Source of the DNA: Collimonas humicola
GTDB taxonomy: Bacteria; Pseudomonadota; Gammaproteobacteria; Burkholderiales; Burkholderiaceae_D
Reading direction: 5' to 3'
Assembly: GCF_018304945.1 (NCBI RefSeq)
Contig: NZ_JAGQEE010000004.1
Span: 124,001-188,000, forward strand
Length of the DNA: 64,000 nt
In this document: piece by piece, positions 36,462 to 45,696 of the stretch
How the letters are laid out: each line of letters begins with the position of its first letter
Position numbering within the stretch: the first letter of the stretch is position 1
Notes under the pieces: generated by a model
Seen by the model: only the letters and a program-made list of their open reading frames with translations
What the model was told of the DNA's origin: nothing
Databases searched by the model: none
Position numbers and translations under genes: made by a program

Positions 36462-37076
36462 ATGGAATTATTTCGCCTGAGTATCGTATATCTTCATCTT
36501 ATCGCCTGCTGCGTAGCAATCGGCCTTGTTCTTACCAGCGACATCGCCATGGTCAAGCAGCTTATCAACGGCGGTACTGCGGAAAAGCAAGAAACCGAGC
36601 AACTGAACTCCCTTAAAAAGACGGTTACTCTGGCACTCGTTGCATTATGGATCACCGGAATTGCAATCGTTTGGCTTGACGTCTCAGTCAAAGGATTTGC
36701 TGCGTATTTTGCCAATCCAAAAATGCAGGCCAAATTAACCATCGTGGCACTGTTGACGCTTAACGGCTTCGTTCTCCACAGCGCGGTGATGCCGGCGATG
36801 GAAAAGGCGGGTTCGCTGCTGCAAATGGCCTTCAATCAACGCATGCTGGCAATTTTCGCCGGAGCGGTGTCAGCCGTGTCCTGGTTTTACGCTGCAATGC
36901 TGGGTGTCGGCCGCCCACTGGCCTGGAAATATTCGATAGTGCAATTGCTGGCCGCTTACCCTGCCCTGATCGTGACCGGATTTATTGCAATGGTAACGCT
37001 CACAGTATGGTCCAAATCTCGCAGCGACCTGGGTTTCTCCCAGTTTGCCGAGGTGCACTCCAGAAAGATGAAGTAA
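36462..37076 (+). CDS. Integral membrane protein of unknown function (about 5 helices)
   Basis: A 204-residue protein with hydrophobic segments near residues 5-27, 50-72, 88-108, 125-150 and 160-182. Helices carry a few polar residues (for example HLIACC in helix 1, AKLTIVALLTLNGFVLHSAV in helix 3) that faintly recall the CopD/DUF2269 type, but I do not claim the family. Codon use is more AT-rich near the start, then typical. It stands alone behind the AT-rich region and before a hairpin. GGATTCCC before the ATG is a weak ribosome binding site. Confidence 0.7.
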   Translation: MELFRLSIVYLHLIACCVAIGLVLTSDIAMVKQLINGGTAEKQETEQLNSLKKTVTLALVALWITGIAIVWLDVSVKGFAAYFANPKMQAKLTIVALLTLNGFVLHSAVMPAMEKAGSLLQMAFNQRMLAIFAGAVSAVSWFYAAMLGVGRPLAWKYSIVQLLAAYPALIVTGFIAMVTLTVWSKSRSDLGFSQFAEVHSRKMK

Positions 37077-37389
37077 CTTAATGTGCGTACAGGGCGCGAA
37101 GGAAGCAGCGCCCTGTACGCATTTCTCCGCCTCAGGATGAGATGAAGATCTGGCACCGCCTGCAAACGCGTGCATTGACGGATCGGCGACCTCAGAGCTG
37201 GGCGGCCCTGCAAGAGCCTTGCCGCATAAATCATTCGGCGCGCCGCTCAAGCGTGCAACTCGCTGCTGCCGGCCCATATCCCTTACTTCCCGGCTGCCAG
37301 GTCTAGGCATAATTACCCGGTTGAAATCAGGACTCCCCCACGGCCGCACTTCCCATCAAATATCCTGCGCTCAAATTGCAACAAGCTTG
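37077..37389. other. Intergenic stretch without a recognised gene
   Basis: After the hairpin at 37084-37121 there are about 270 bp of mixed composition in which I see no ORF with a ribosome binding site and no RNA gene. The MarR promoter begins at 37390. Confidence 0.5.
37084..37121 (+). terminator. Probable terminator hairpin after the membrane protein gene
   Basis: A 14-bp perfect stem (37084-37097 with 37108-37121, TGCGTACAGGGCGC and its complement) around a 10-base loop, 7 bp past the stop codon. Only TTTCT follows, so termination may be partial. Confidence 0.6.
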
Positions 37390-37418
37390 TTGACAAGCGT
37401 TTGCCTCAGCAATATCAT
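37390..37418 (+). promoter_or_regulatory. Sigma-70-type promoter of the marR-MFS operon
   Basis: TTGACA at 37390-37395, 17-bp spacer, TATCAT at 37413-37418. The expected start of transcription, about 37425, falls inside the palindrome at 37421-37438. Confidence 0.75.
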
Positions 37419-37420
37419 GC

Positions 37421-37438
37421 ATATGCATCGATGCATAT
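37421..37438. promoter_or_regulatory. 18-bp perfect palindrome, probable MarR operator
   Basis: ATATGCATCGATGCATAT is an exact inverted repeat, immediately after the -10 element and 20 bp before the marR ATG. Position and symmetry fit an autorepression site for the dimeric regulator encoded next. The assignment is inference. Confidence 0.7.
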
Positions 37439-37458
37439 ACATTATAAACAGGTGAAAC

Positions 37459-37908
37459 ATGCTAAACCAATGCAGCTGCTCTACCTTGCGACAGCTCACG
37501 CGCAAGATGACCAATATCTACGATCACTATCTGGCGGCGGATGAACTGACCATCAGCCAGTATTCTTTGCTGGCCAGGATAGGCAAATATGGGCCGATCG
37601 GCGCCATCCCGCTGGCCGGCAGCATGGGCATGGACCGCAGCACCATGAGCCGCACGCTCAAGCCCTTGATCGCGCTCGGCTGGATAGCGACCGTCGACCT
37701 GCCGCTGGAGATGCTGACCGACAAGCGCTCCTTCGGCGTCAGCCTGACTGCCGCCGGCCGCCAAAAGTGGCAGGCATCCATGCCCAACTGGCGCAAGGCG
37801 CAAAACGAAATCAATGCAATCCTGGGCGACGAGACGCATCATGCCTTGATGAATCTGGTCGACAACGCCAACCTCAAGTTCGAACAACACGAGCACTCCA
37901 TCCCATGA
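37459..37908 (+). CDS. MarR-family transcriptional regulator
   Basis: A 149-residue winged-helix regulator. Residues about 25-95 hold the DNA-binding core: SQYSLLARIGKYGPIGAIPLA, GMDRSTMSRTLKPLIALGWI as the recognition region, and DKRSFGVSLTAAGRQKW as the wing. The N-terminal CSCS cysteines (residues 4 and 6) could be redox sensitive, which is speculation. It overlaps the MFS gene start by 4 bp and so most likely controls that transporter, with an operator palindrome in its promoter. Confidence 0.92.
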   Translation: MLNQCSCSTLRQLTRKMTNIYDHYLAADELTISQYSLLARIGKYGPIGAIPLAGSMGMDRSTMSRTLKPLIALGWIATVDLPLEMLTDKRSFGVSLTAAGRQKWQASMPNWRKAQNEINAILGDETHHALMNLVDNANLKFEQHEHSIP

Positions 37909-39212
37909 ACAACACCATCCAAGCCATCATGGCGCGCCTTCGTTTCAGCTACGTGTGGATAGTCGTCGGCATCATCTTCCTGGTTCTGCTTTCCGCCGCC
38001 GGCATCCGCGCAACGCCGTCGGTGATGATACTGCCGCTGGAACACGAATTCGGCTGGACCGTCACCACCATTTCCTTCGTCATCTCAGTCAATATCGCGC
38101 TGTATGGCTTGATCGGGCCGTTCTCGGCAGCCGCCATGCAGCGCTACGGCATCCGCCCTATCGTGCTGGGTGCGCTGGCGCTGCTGGCGGCGGGCACCTT
38201 CGCCAGCACGTTCATGACGATGCCTTGGCATATGGTGCTGGCCTGGGGCATCCTGGTCGGCGCCGGCAGCGGCGTCGCCGCCAACACGCTGGCGGCGACC
38301 ATCGTCAGCCGCTGGTTCGAGACCCGGCGCGGGCTGGCGATGGGCCTGCTGACCGCCAGCTCCGCCACCGGACAGATGGTTTTCCTGCCCCTGATGGCTT
38401 ACATGGTCGAGCATTTCGGCTGGCGTTCGGTGGCGATCCTGGTAGCCAGCGTGGCGGCCCTGGCGATTCCGCTGGTGGCGATCTTCCTGCCTGAGCGCCC
38501 GCAGGATATCGGCATGAGGCGTTACGGCCAGTATGAGGACTTGCCGCCGGAAGCCGTCAGCAAGGGGAAGAATCCGCTGACAATCGCCTTTGGCGCCCTC
38601 GGCAAGGCAGTCAAGATCCGCGACTTCTGGCTGCTGTTTTTCAGCTTCTTCATTTGCGGCATGAGCACCAACGGCTACATCGGTTCGCATTTCATCGCCA
38701 TGTGCGGCGACTATGGCATCACCGCGGTGGGCGGCGCCAGCATCCTGGCCGCGATGGGCATGCTGGACCTGGTCGGCACCACCATGTCGGGCTGGCTGTC
38801 GGACCGCTACAATCCGCGCGTGCTGCTGTTCTGGTATTACGGATTGCGCGGCGTCGCCCTGATTTTCCTGCCGCATGCCTTCGGCCTCAGCTATTTCGGC
38901 TTGCCGGTCTTCGCGCTGTTCTACGGCCTGGACTGGATCGCCACTGTGCCGCCGACCGTGCGCCTGGCCAACGACGTCTTCGGCCGGCTGGCGGCCCCTA
39001 TCGTGTTCGGCTGGATTGTCGCCGGCCATCAGCTGGGCGCTGCCAGCGCTACCATGCTGGCGGGTTCGCTGCGCAACAGCCTTGGCAGCTATACCTTGTC
39101 GTCGATGCTGATGGGCGCAGCCTGCATCATCGCGGCGATACTGGTGCTGCGGATCAAGGGCCATCAGACCGGCGGCGACCTGATTCCGGGCATTCCGGCG
39201 CCGGCCCGCTAA
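37905..39212 (+). CDS. MFS transporter (OFA/monocarboxylate-type)
   Basis: A 435-residue 12-helix transporter. Helix 1 region includes FLVLLSAAGIRATPSVMILPLEHEFGW, characteristic of the oxalate/formate and monocarboxylate-porter-like group; SRWFETRRGLAMGLLTASSATGQM is the helix 4-5 segment and GWLSDRYNPRVLL the second-half motif A. The start ATG overlaps the marR stop (ATGA), so the longer frame from 37767 is rejected. The substrate is unknown, presumably an inducer of the MarR protein or a related organic acid. Confidence 0.9.
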   Translation: MNNTIQAIMARLRFSYVWIVVGIIFLVLLSAAGIRATPSVMILPLEHEFGWTVTTISFVISVNIALYGLIGPFSAAAMQRYGIRPIVLGALALLAAGTFASTFMTMPWHMVLAWGILVGAGSGVAANTLAATIVSRWFETRRGLAMGLLTASSATGQMVFLPLMAYMVEHFGWRSVAILVASVAALAIPLVAIFLPERPQDIGMRRYGQYEDLPPEAVSKGKNPLTIAFGALGKAVKIRDFWLLFFSFFICGMSTNGYIGSHFIAMCGDYGITAVGGASILAAMGMLDLVGTTMSGWLSDRYNPRVLLFWYYGLRGVALIFLPHAFGLSYFGLPVFALFYGLDWIATVPPTVRLANDVFGRLAAPIVFGWIVAGHQLGAASATMLAGSLRNSLGSYTLSSMLMGAACIIAAILVLRIKGHQTGGDLIPGIPAPAR

Positions 39213-39229
39213 GGCGCGGCAGCGAGGAT

Positions 39230-39865
39230 TTACGAAGACTTGACGGTGGCCACGATATCGCGGGCCACCTGGCGTGAATTCATGATGACGGTGTGTATGG
39301 TCGGCAGCAGATGCAGCGGCAGCGTTCCCAGCTGCACTTCGCCGACCGACAGGATGCCGTCGTTGGGCTCGTCGCCGAACGGCGTCCAGCTGCCGCGCGG
39401 TCCTTTGATGCCGGCGTATACGTGCAACGGAATAGATGGCATCGGCAGGCTGTCCATGAAATCCTGGCTGGCTAGCAGCTGCCCCATCTCACCGGTAATC
39501 AAACGGAACAGGCGCCAGCGCGACAACTTGATTGCATAGCTGGAGGCGCGGGTCGGCGGCGCCAGCAGGAAGGCCATTTCCGGCGCGCGATCCAGCAGCG
39601 GCAATACGCCGCGCGTCAGGACACAGCCCAGCGAGTGGCCGACCATGATGAAACGTTCGTCGCCGGCACGGCTCGCGATGAATTTGCGCAGGCGCTGCAG
39701 GCAAGGCTGCCAGCGTTCGAAGGCAGCTGAATAACCGAACAGATGGGTGGTGATGCCGGCCGCCCGCAAGCGCCTGGAGAGCAACAGCATGGAGACCGGC
39801 GTGCGGCCCATGCCATGCACCAGGATCGCGTGCACTTTGCCCGCACTGGACGGTTGAACGTTCAT
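39230..39865 (-). CDS. Alpha/beta-fold hydrolase
   Basis: A 211-residue lipase-like hydrolase. ILVHGMGRTPVSMLLL near residue 14 is the oxyanion-hole HG motif, and the nucleophile elbow VGHSLGCVLTRG near residue 75 has Ser in GHSLG. The probable acid and histidine are in the C-terminal part (NDGILSVGEVQLG and LLPTIHTVIMNS), which matches the layout of small lipases/PGAP1-like proteins. No signal peptide is seen. The substrate is unknown. It lies 7 bp downstream of the small gene on the same strand. Confidence 0.82.
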   Translation of the reverse strand: MNVQPSSAGKVHAILVHGMGRTPVSMLLLSRRLRAAGITTHLFGYSAAFERWQPCLQRLRKFIASRAGDERFIMVGHSLGCVLTRGVLPLLDRAPEMAFLLAPPTRASSYAIKLSRWRLFRLITGEMGQLLASQDFMDSLPMPSIPLHVYAGIKGPRGSWTPFGDEPNDGILSVGEVQLGTLPLHLLPTIHTVIMNSRQVARDIVATVKSS

Positions 39866-39872
39866 GGCGCTG

Positions 39873-40130
39873 CTACTCTTTTTTCTTCAGCTGCTTTTCA
39901 AAAGCCACGTCCAGCTTGCTGATGCGCTTGGGCTTTTGCGGACCGTAGGCGTTGACGAAGCGTACGAAGTCATCCAGCTCCAGCGCATCGCTAAGCTTGA
40001 CGGGCGCGTCAAAGCCGGCGTTCTGCGTCAGGTAAAACAACTCTTCCGCGGTGCGCACCATCGAATAGCGTACCTCGGTGCTGCGGGCATTGAGACGTTC
40101 GACCGCCGCCGTGGCTCGGGTGGATCTCAT
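39873..40130 (-). CDS. Small conserved-looking hypothetical protein
   Basis: An 85-residue soluble protein starting MRSTRATAAVERLNARS and ending in a lysine-rich tail (KQLKKKE). The middle, LSDALELDDFVRFVNAYGP, looks like a compact helical motif. I cannot assign a family. It is followed by the hydrolase gene after 7 bp, so the two form a likely operon. AGGAGAACGC upstream of the ATG supports the start. Confidence 0.65.
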   Translation of the reverse strand: MRSTRATAAVERLNARSTEVRYSMVRTAEELFYLTQNAGFDAPVKLSDALELDDFVRFVNAYGPQKPKRISKLDVAFEKQLKKKE

Positions 40131-40178
40131 TGCGTTCTCCTGATATTGCTCATCTGCTGATAAATTCCTAGTGTAGTG

Positions 40179-41075
40179 TCAAAGCTGGCGCCGGCTGGCG
40201 AAATGGCGCCGGCGGCCGTCCAGGGGATCGGTGAAAGCAATCTCCCGCGCCAGCAGTTTCAGCGGCGCCGACCAGTCGTCGCCCTTGCAGGGATAGACAT
40301 CCGGATAAAAGGTGTCGTTGATGATCGGTATCCCCAATGCCGCCAAATGTACACGCAGTTGGTGCTTCTTGCCGGTCAGCGGCTGCAGGCGGTACAGGCT
40401 GCAGCCTTGCCGTTCTTCGATCAGCTCGATGCGGGTTTCCGAATTAGGCTCTCCGGCCTCTTCCTGCATGCGGAAAAACGGCGTGCCATCCACCATGCGG
40501 CTACGATACACCAGCGGCAAGGCCAGCTCCGGCCGGGTCGGCGCCAGCGCCTCATAAGTCTTATCGACCAGCCGCTGCTGGAACAGCGACTGGTAGGCGC
40601 CGCGGCTGGCGAGGTCGTGGGAAAAGATCACGACGCCGGCGGTTTCGCGGTCGAGCCGGTGGATCGGCGTCAGCTGCGCCAGGCCGGTTTTCTTTTTCAG
40701 GCGCACCAGCAGGGTCTCGTGCAGGAAGCGCCCGGTCGGGATCACCGGCAGGAAGTGCGGCTTGTCGGCCACCAGTATCCGCTCGTCCTGATACAAGATG
40801 GTTTCTTCAAACGGAATCGGCGTCTCGGCGTCCAGCTCGCGATAATAGAAAATGCAGCTGCCGCGGCGGTAGGGGCTGTCCGGCGCCAGCCGCGCGCCCT
40901 TGCCGTCGACCACTTCGCCGCGCGCCATGCGCTCTATCCAGGTCGCAGCGGAAATTGCCGGAAAGCGCTGCTCCAGGAACGCCAGCAGGTTCGGCCAGGT
41001 TTCCACCGGCAGCCACAGATAGCTGGGCGCCACGCCGTCAACAATCGGCAGCGGCGGCGCTGGCTCCCGTTTCAT
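40179..41075 (-). CDS. RluA-family pseudouridine synthase
   Basis: A 298-residue RNA pseudouridine synthase. The catalytic motif PIHRLDRETAGVVIF contains the essential aspartate (HRLDRxT/S), DKTYEALAP follows, and the C-terminal KKHQLRVHLAALGIPIINDTFY is the second family block. It isomerises uridine in rRNA or tRNA; the exact target cannot be told. The ATG at 41075 overlaps the stop of the upstream GNAT gene by 4 bp and is preferred over the TTG at 41093. Confidence 0.9.
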   Translation of the reverse strand: MKREPAPPLPIVDGVAPSYLWLPVETWPNLLAFLEQRFPAISAATWIERMARGEVVDGKGARLAPDSPYRRGSCIFYYRELDAETPIPFEETILYQDERILVADKPHFLPVIPTGRFLHETLLVRLKKKTGLAQLTPIHRLDRETAGVVIFSHDLASRGAYQSLFQQRLVDKTYEALAPTRPELALPLVYRSRMVDGTPFFRMQEEAGEPNSETRIELIEERQGCSLYRLQPLTGKKHQLRVHLAALGIPIINDTFYPDVYPCKGDDWSAPLKLLAREIAFTDPLDGRRRHFASRRQL

Positions 41076-41566
41076 CGCAATACCCGTTGCCAATAGCCGA
41101 CATCGATCCAGCGGTCGAATTTCTTGCCGACCTGGGCAAAATGCGCGACTTTGACGTAGCCCATCTTTTCATGCAGGCCGACGCTGGCGCCGTTAGGCAA
41201 GGCGATGCCGCCGATCACCGTATGCACCGGCAGTTTTTCCAGTTCCGCGATCAGTGCGCGGTACAGCGCACTCCCCAGCCCCTTGCCGGCAGCCAGCGGC
41301 GACAGGTATACCGAGCTTTCCACCGCATGCTGGTAAGCTGCGCGCGCGCGCCATTTGGTGGCGTAAGCGTAGCCCAGGATTTCATCACCTTCGACGCACA
41401 CCAGCCAGGGCAGGTTGGCTGTGATGTCGAGGATGCGCTGGCGCATCTGCTCAGCCGTCACCGGCTCGGTTTCAAAGCTGATGACGGTGTCGAGGATGTA
41501 GGGATTATAGATATGGCAAATAGCTGCTGCATCGGCGACGGTGGCCGGGCGAATGATGTGCGTCAT
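41072..41566 (-). CDS. GNAT N-acetyltransferase, PAT/phosphinothricin-like subgroup
   Basis: A 164-residue acetyltransferase. IIRPATVADAAAICHIYNPYILDT opens the fold as in the phosphinothricin/methionine sulfoximine group, and AAGKGLGSALYRALIAELEKL near residue 95 is the acetyl-CoA binding motif (Q/RxxGxG/A version with GKGLGS). VHTVIGGIALPNGASVGLHEKMGY completes the core. These enzymes acetylate glutamate analogues or other amines. It is coupled to the downstream pseudouridine synthase gene by a 4-bp overlap. Confidence 0.88.
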   Translation of the reverse strand: MTHIIRPATVADAAAICHIYNPYILDTVISFETEPVTAEQMRQRILDITANLPWLVCVEGDEILGYAYATKWRARAAYQHAVESSVYLSPLAAGKGLGSALYRALIAELEKLPVHTVIGGIALPNGASVGLHEKMGYVKVAHFAQVGKKFDRWIDVGYWQRVLR

Positions 41567-41681
41567 GGCTGGGATGGATATGAAAGCAGGTTACAAGAGC
41601 TAATCCCTCATCATACCGCGCAAACCTGCATCGCCGGCGCCACATTGCTCAAATGCGCGCCATGGCATTGTCCCGATACCC

Positions 41682-43574
41682 TCAGCCAAGCAAGGCATCC
41701 TTGATCTGCTGCAGCGAAGCGGGGTCCTCGATCGTGGTCAGGTCGCCGGGATCGCGCCCTTCGCAGAGCGCCTGTATGGAACGGCGCAGCAGCTTGCCGG
41801 AGCGGGTTTTCGGCAACAGGCCGACCACATAGACGCGTGCCGGCCGGCCCACGCTGCCAAGCCGCTGGTCCACCACGCGCATGATCTCCGCCTCCAGCCT
41901 GGCCCGTCCCTCGGCGCTGCTTTCGGTCACCTTGGGAATCACGAAAGCCACCGCCACCTGCCCCTTCAGCTTGTCCTCGACGCCGACCACCGCCACCTCC
42001 GACACATTCGGATGGCTGGAAATGCTCTCTTCTATTTCGCGCGTGCCGAGCCGGTGGCCGGCGACATTGATGACGTCGTCGGTGCGGCCGAGAATGAAGT
42101 AATAGCCATCCTCGTCGCGTATGCCCCAGTCGAAGGTCGAGTAGGCCGGGCGGCCGCTGTCGGGCATCTGCGTCGCCCAATAAGTGGCGACGCAGCGCTG
42201 GTCGTCGCCGTAGATGGTTTGCAGGCATCCCGGCGGCAGCGGCCATTCGATCACCACCACGCCCTTCTCGTTGGCGCCGCACAGCGCGCCGGTGGATTCG
42301 TTCAGCAGCCGCACCTTGTAGCCGTACATCGGCAGGCCGGGACTGCCCAGCTTGCTCGCCTTGTTTTCGATATTCTTGGCGATGGTCATGATCGGCCAGC
42401 CGGACTCGGTCTGCCAGTAGTTGTCGATCACCGGCACGCCCAGCGCGCCGGAAATCCAGCTGGAGGTACTTTCATCCAGCGGCTCGCCGGCCAGGTAGAG
42501 CGCCTGCAGGGACGACAGGTCGTATTTCTTCATCAGCTCGGGCGGCTGCTTTTTCAATACCCGGATCGCTGTCGGCGCCGAGAACATGCGCGTAACCTTG
42601 TATTTCTCGACGATGCTCCACCAGATGCCGGCGTCGGGCCGGATCGGCAGACCCTCGTACAAAATCGTCGCCATGCCCGCGATCAAGGGGCCGTAGACGA
42701 TATAGGAATGGCCGACCACCCAGCCAATGTCGGAGGTGCAGAAAAACGTGCCGCCGCCCTTGCTGCAAAAGATGGTATCCATCGACGTCGCCAGCGCCAC
42801 CGCATAACCGCCGACATCGCGCTGCACGCCCTTGGGCTTGCCGGTGGTGCCGGAGGTGTACAGGATATAGGACGCCTCGTTGGATTCCAGCCAGGTCACC
42901 GGTACCTTGGCGTCCATATGCAACTGGCGCTGCCCGGCGTAATCGACGTCGCGGCCTGCCACCGTTTCCATCGCAGCCAGGCCGCGGTCGACCAGCAGGA
43001 CGTGCGCCGGCTTGTGCTTGGCCAGCTTGATGGCCTCGTCCAGCAGCCCCTTGTATGGCAGCACCTTGCCGCCGCGTGAACCGGCGTCGGCAGAGACGAT
43101 CAGCTTCGGCGTGGCGTCGTCGATGCGGCTCGCCAGGCTGTGCGAGGCAAAGCCGCCGAACACCACCGAATGGATGGCGCCAATGCGGGCGCAAGCCAGC
43201 ATGGCGAAGCTTGCCTCGGCGATCATCGGCATGTAGATCAGCACGCGGTCGCCGCGGCCGACGCCGAGCGACTGCATGATGGCCGCGGTACGGTTGACTT
43301 CCGCATGCAGTTCGCGGAAGGAGTATGTCTTCTCCGCATTGGTCTCGGTAGAAATTGCTATCAGCGCCGGCTGCTCGCCGCGCGTCGCTACCCAGCGGTC
43401 GACTGCGTTATGGCACAGGTTGGTGGTGCCGCCGGCAAACCATCTGGCAAACGGCGGCCGGCTGTCGTCAAGCACTTGCGAGAATGGGTGGTGCCAGTCG
43501 ATCCGGCGCGCCTGCTCGGCCCAGAACGCTGACGGCTCATCGATCGAGCGCTGGTAAAAGGTGGCGAAACTCAT
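41682..43574 (-). CDS. prpE: Propionate--CoA ligase
   Basis: A 630-residue acyl-CoA synthetase. The P-loop-like YTSGTTGKPKGVQRDVGG (AMP-binding A3) lies near residue 245, DNYWQTESGWPI near residue 385, NVAGHRLGTREIEES near residue 515, and the catalytic lysine in KTRSGKLLRR near residue 595. The opening FYQRSIDEPSAFWAEQARRIDW is typical of PrpE rather than Acs. It activates propionate for the 2-methylcitrate cycle, consistent with prpD immediately upstream on the same strand. Confidence 0.92.
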   Translation of the reverse strand: MSFATFYQRSIDEPSAFWAEQARRIDWHHPFSQVLDDSRPPFARWFAGGTTNLCHNAVDRWVATRGEQPALIAISTETNAEKTYSFRELHAEVNRTAAIMQSLGVGRGDRVLIYMPMIAEASFAMLACARIGAIHSVVFGGFASHSLASRIDDATPKLIVSADAGSRGGKVLPYKGLLDEAIKLAKHKPAHVLLVDRGLAAMETVAGRDVDYAGQRQLHMDAKVPVTWLESNEASYILYTSGTTGKPKGVQRDVGGYAVALATSMDTIFCSKGGGTFFCTSDIGWVVGHSYIVYGPLIAGMATILYEGLPIRPDAGIWWSIVEKYKVTRMFSAPTAIRVLKKQPPELMKKYDLSSLQALYLAGEPLDESTSSWISGALGVPVIDNYWQTESGWPIMTIAKNIENKASKLGSPGLPMYGYKVRLLNESTGALCGANEKGVVVIEWPLPPGCLQTIYGDDQRCVATYWATQMPDSGRPAYSTFDWGIRDEDGYYFILGRTDDVINVAGHRLGTREIEESISSHPNVSEVAVVGVEDKLKGQVAVAFVIPKVTESSAEGRARLEAEIMRVVDQRLGSVGRPARVYVVGLLPKTRSGKLLRRSIQALCEGRDPGDLTTIEDPASLQQIKDALLG

Positions 43575-43746
43575 GCTGTCTCCTCATTTTTCTTAAAAAA
43601 ATTGCAGGGTAGGCAAACCTTGCCCGTGCATTGCCGAATGATGCGTTGGCACTGGCGCCCAACCTACGCCTCTGCGGGCGTCCTCGTACAAATAAGTGCA
43701 AACAAGTGCAAATGCAATTGCCCCACGTCGTGACAGGGCGCTATTT

Positions 43747-45198
43747 TCAAATCACATACAGGTCGACATACTCGTTGACCGCCATGTCTTCCAGCTTCTT
43801 CTGGTCCAGCGAGACTGCCAGGATCTTCTGCCGCTGCTTGAGCGGCAGCTGGCGCGCCAGGTTGACCTTGAACTTGGCTTCCAGCAGCGGAATGCCCTCC
43901 TTGCGGCGGCGTGCGTGGCCGATCGGATATTCGACCACGACTTCCTTCAGCTTCTTGCCGTCCTTCCATTCCAGCGTCAGCGCGTTGGCGATGGAACGTT
44001 TCTCGGGATCGTGATAATCCTTGGTAAAGGCCGGGTCTTCGACGCAAACGATCTTGCCGCGCAGGACATCGATGCGCTTGTCGGCGGCGACCTGGTCTTC
44101 ATAGTCGGCGGCAGTCAGTCGGCCGAAAATCAGCGGCAGCGCCACCATGTACTGGATGCAGTGATCGCGGTCGGCCGGATTGTCGAGCGGCCCCTTCTTG
44201 TCGATGATGCGGATGCAGGCTTCGTGGGTGCGGATCGTGATCTTCTTGATGTCGTCCACCGGCTTGCCGGCCTTGACCAGCGCCGCGTGCAGGGTCATGG
44301 CCGCCTCCACCGCGGTTTGCGCATGGAATTCGGCCGGATAGGAAATCTTGAACAGCACGTTTTCCATCACATACGATGCGTATTTGCGCTGGAACTTGAA
44401 TGGCTGGCCTTTGAACAGCACATCGTAGAAGCCCCAGGTCTTGGCGCTCAGCACCGATGGATAGCCCATTTCGCCGCTCTTGGCGATCAGCGCCAGGCGT
44501 ACCGCGCGCGAGGTCGCATCGCCAGCCGCCCAGGATTTGCGCGAACCGGTATTCGGCGCGTGACGGTAGGTGCGCAGCGACTGGCCATCGACCCAGGCCA
44601 GCGATACCGCATTGAGGATTTCTGCGCGGGTCAGGCCCATCATTTCGGCTACCACCGCAGTCGAGGCTACCTTGACCAGCACCACATGGTCGAGGCCGAC
44701 CCTGTTGAAGGAATTCTCCAGCGCGATGCAGCCCTGGATTTCATGCGCCTTGATCATCGCGGTCAGCACGTCTTTCATCTTCAGCGGCTTCTTGCCGGCG
44801 GCGATGGCGTTGCGCGACAGCCAGTCGGCAGTCGCCAGGATGCCGCCCAAGTTATCCGACGGATGCCCCCATTCGGCTGCCAGCCAGGTGTCGTTGAAAT
44901 CCAGCCAGCGGATCATCGCGCCGATATTGAAGGCGGCCTGGACCGGATCGAGCTGGAACTGCGTGCCTGGCACCTTGGCGCCGTTAGGCACCACCGTGCC
45001 CGGGACGATCGGCCCCATCAGCTTCTTGCAAGCCGGATATTCCAAGGCTTCCAGGCCGCAGCCCAGGGTATCGATCAGGCAGTTGCGCGCGGTGTCGTAC
45101 GCCACTTTGGAAGTGATCTTGTATTTGCTCACGTAGTCGACGATGTCGACCAGCACCTTGTCGTATTTCGGGCGGACGTTGGAGATGGGAGCCGACAT
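43747..45198 (-). CDS. prpD: 2-methylcitrate dehydratase
   Basis: A 483-residue MmgE/PrpD-family dehydratase. The N-terminus [36 protein letters not shown], and [22 protein letters not shown] near residue 90 are characteristic PrpD blocks. It dehydrates 2-methylcitrate to 2-methyl-cis-aconitate. The ATG at 45198 has AAGGAAA at good spacing; the frame to 45225 adds only an implausible short lead. It precedes prpE by 172 bp. prpB, prpC and a prpR-type regulator are not in the window. Confidence 0.93.
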   Translation of the reverse strand: MSAPISNVRPKYDKVLVDIVDYVSKYKITSKVAYDTARNCLIDTLGCGLEALEYPACKKLMGPIVPGTVVPNGAKVPGTQFQLDPVQAAFNIGAMIRWLDFNDTWLAAEWGHPSDNLGGILATADWLSRNAIAAGKKPLKMKDVLTAMIKAHEIQGCIALENSFNRVGLDHVVLVKVASTAVVAEMMGLTRAEILNAVSLAWVDGQSLRTYRHAPNTGSRKSWAAGDATSRAVRLALIAKSGEMGYPSVLSAKTWGFYDVLFKGQPFKFQRKYASYVMENVLFKISYPAEFHAQTAVEAAMTLHAALVKAGKPVDDIKKITIRTHEACIRIIDKKGPLDNPADRDHCIQYMVALPLIFGRLTAADYEDQVAADKRIDVLRGKIVCVEDPAFTKDYHDPEKRSIANALTLEWKDGKKLKEVVVEYPIGHARRRKEGIPLLEAKFKVNLARQLPLKQRQKILAVSLDQKKLEDMAVNEYVDLYVI

Positions 45199-45291
45199 TA
45201 TTTTCCTTGAGGTCAAAATCAACACGGAAAACCAGGAACCGCAATGCTTCTATTTGTACTCTCAACTCGAACGCCTTACCCGTTCAGGCAA

Positions 45292-45696
45292 TCAGCGCAG
45301 CTTGCACTCGTTCGCCAGCTGCTGGCCGAGCTTGGAGTTGAGCAGCATCGACTTGGCCGGGATCTGTATCCATACCAGGCCGCTGGCCTGGTCTTCCAGG
45401 CGCACCGCGCCGGTGGTGGTGCTGACCGTGCTCATCGAATAGCTGCGGCCCTTCCAGCTCAGCTTGACGCTGCCGTCGGCGGCGGCGCTAGCGAGATCGA
45501 CCCGGTTGCCCAGCTCGCAGTAGAAATTGCCGGTCAGCAGGTTCGCGGCCGGCGCCGGCTCCAGCTTGAGCAGGTTCGGCAAGGCCGGTTCCGGCTTGGT
45601 TTCGGCCAGCGGCACGCTGGAGCCGCAGGCGGCCAGCAAGGCAGTGAGCGTCAAGGCGGAGGCAATACGGTAATTCAGGTAGTTACGAGCAATCAT
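45292..45696 (-). CDS. Lipoprotein with MliC-like C-type lysozyme inhibitor domain
   Basis: A 134-residue lipoprotein. The signal peptide ends in lipobox LAAC (near residue 24). The mature domain starts around FYCELGNRVDLAS and ends in ANECKLR, with two cysteines flanking beta strands VKLSWKGRSYSMSTV and TGAVRLEDQASGLVWIQI. This matches the layout of MliC/PliC lysozyme inhibitors (first and last cysteine, central S/G-x-Y and a x-W strand). The match is from memory and the inhibitory loop cannot be verified. AGGGA before the ATG supports the start; the frame to 45801 is unlikely coding. Confidence 0.6.
   Translation of the reverse strand: MIARNYLNYRIASALTLTALLAACGSSVPLAETKPEPALPNLLKLEPAPAANLLTGNFYCELGNRVDLASAAADGSVKLSWKGRSYSMSTVSTTTGAVRLEDQASGLVWIQIPAKSMLLNSKLGQQLANECKLR

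Noticed and set aside
43694-43713. Tandem 10-base direct repeat AAGTGCAAAC/AAGTGCAAAT between prpE and prpD
   Set aside because: Only two copies and AT-rich; chance cannot be excluded and no function is suggested.
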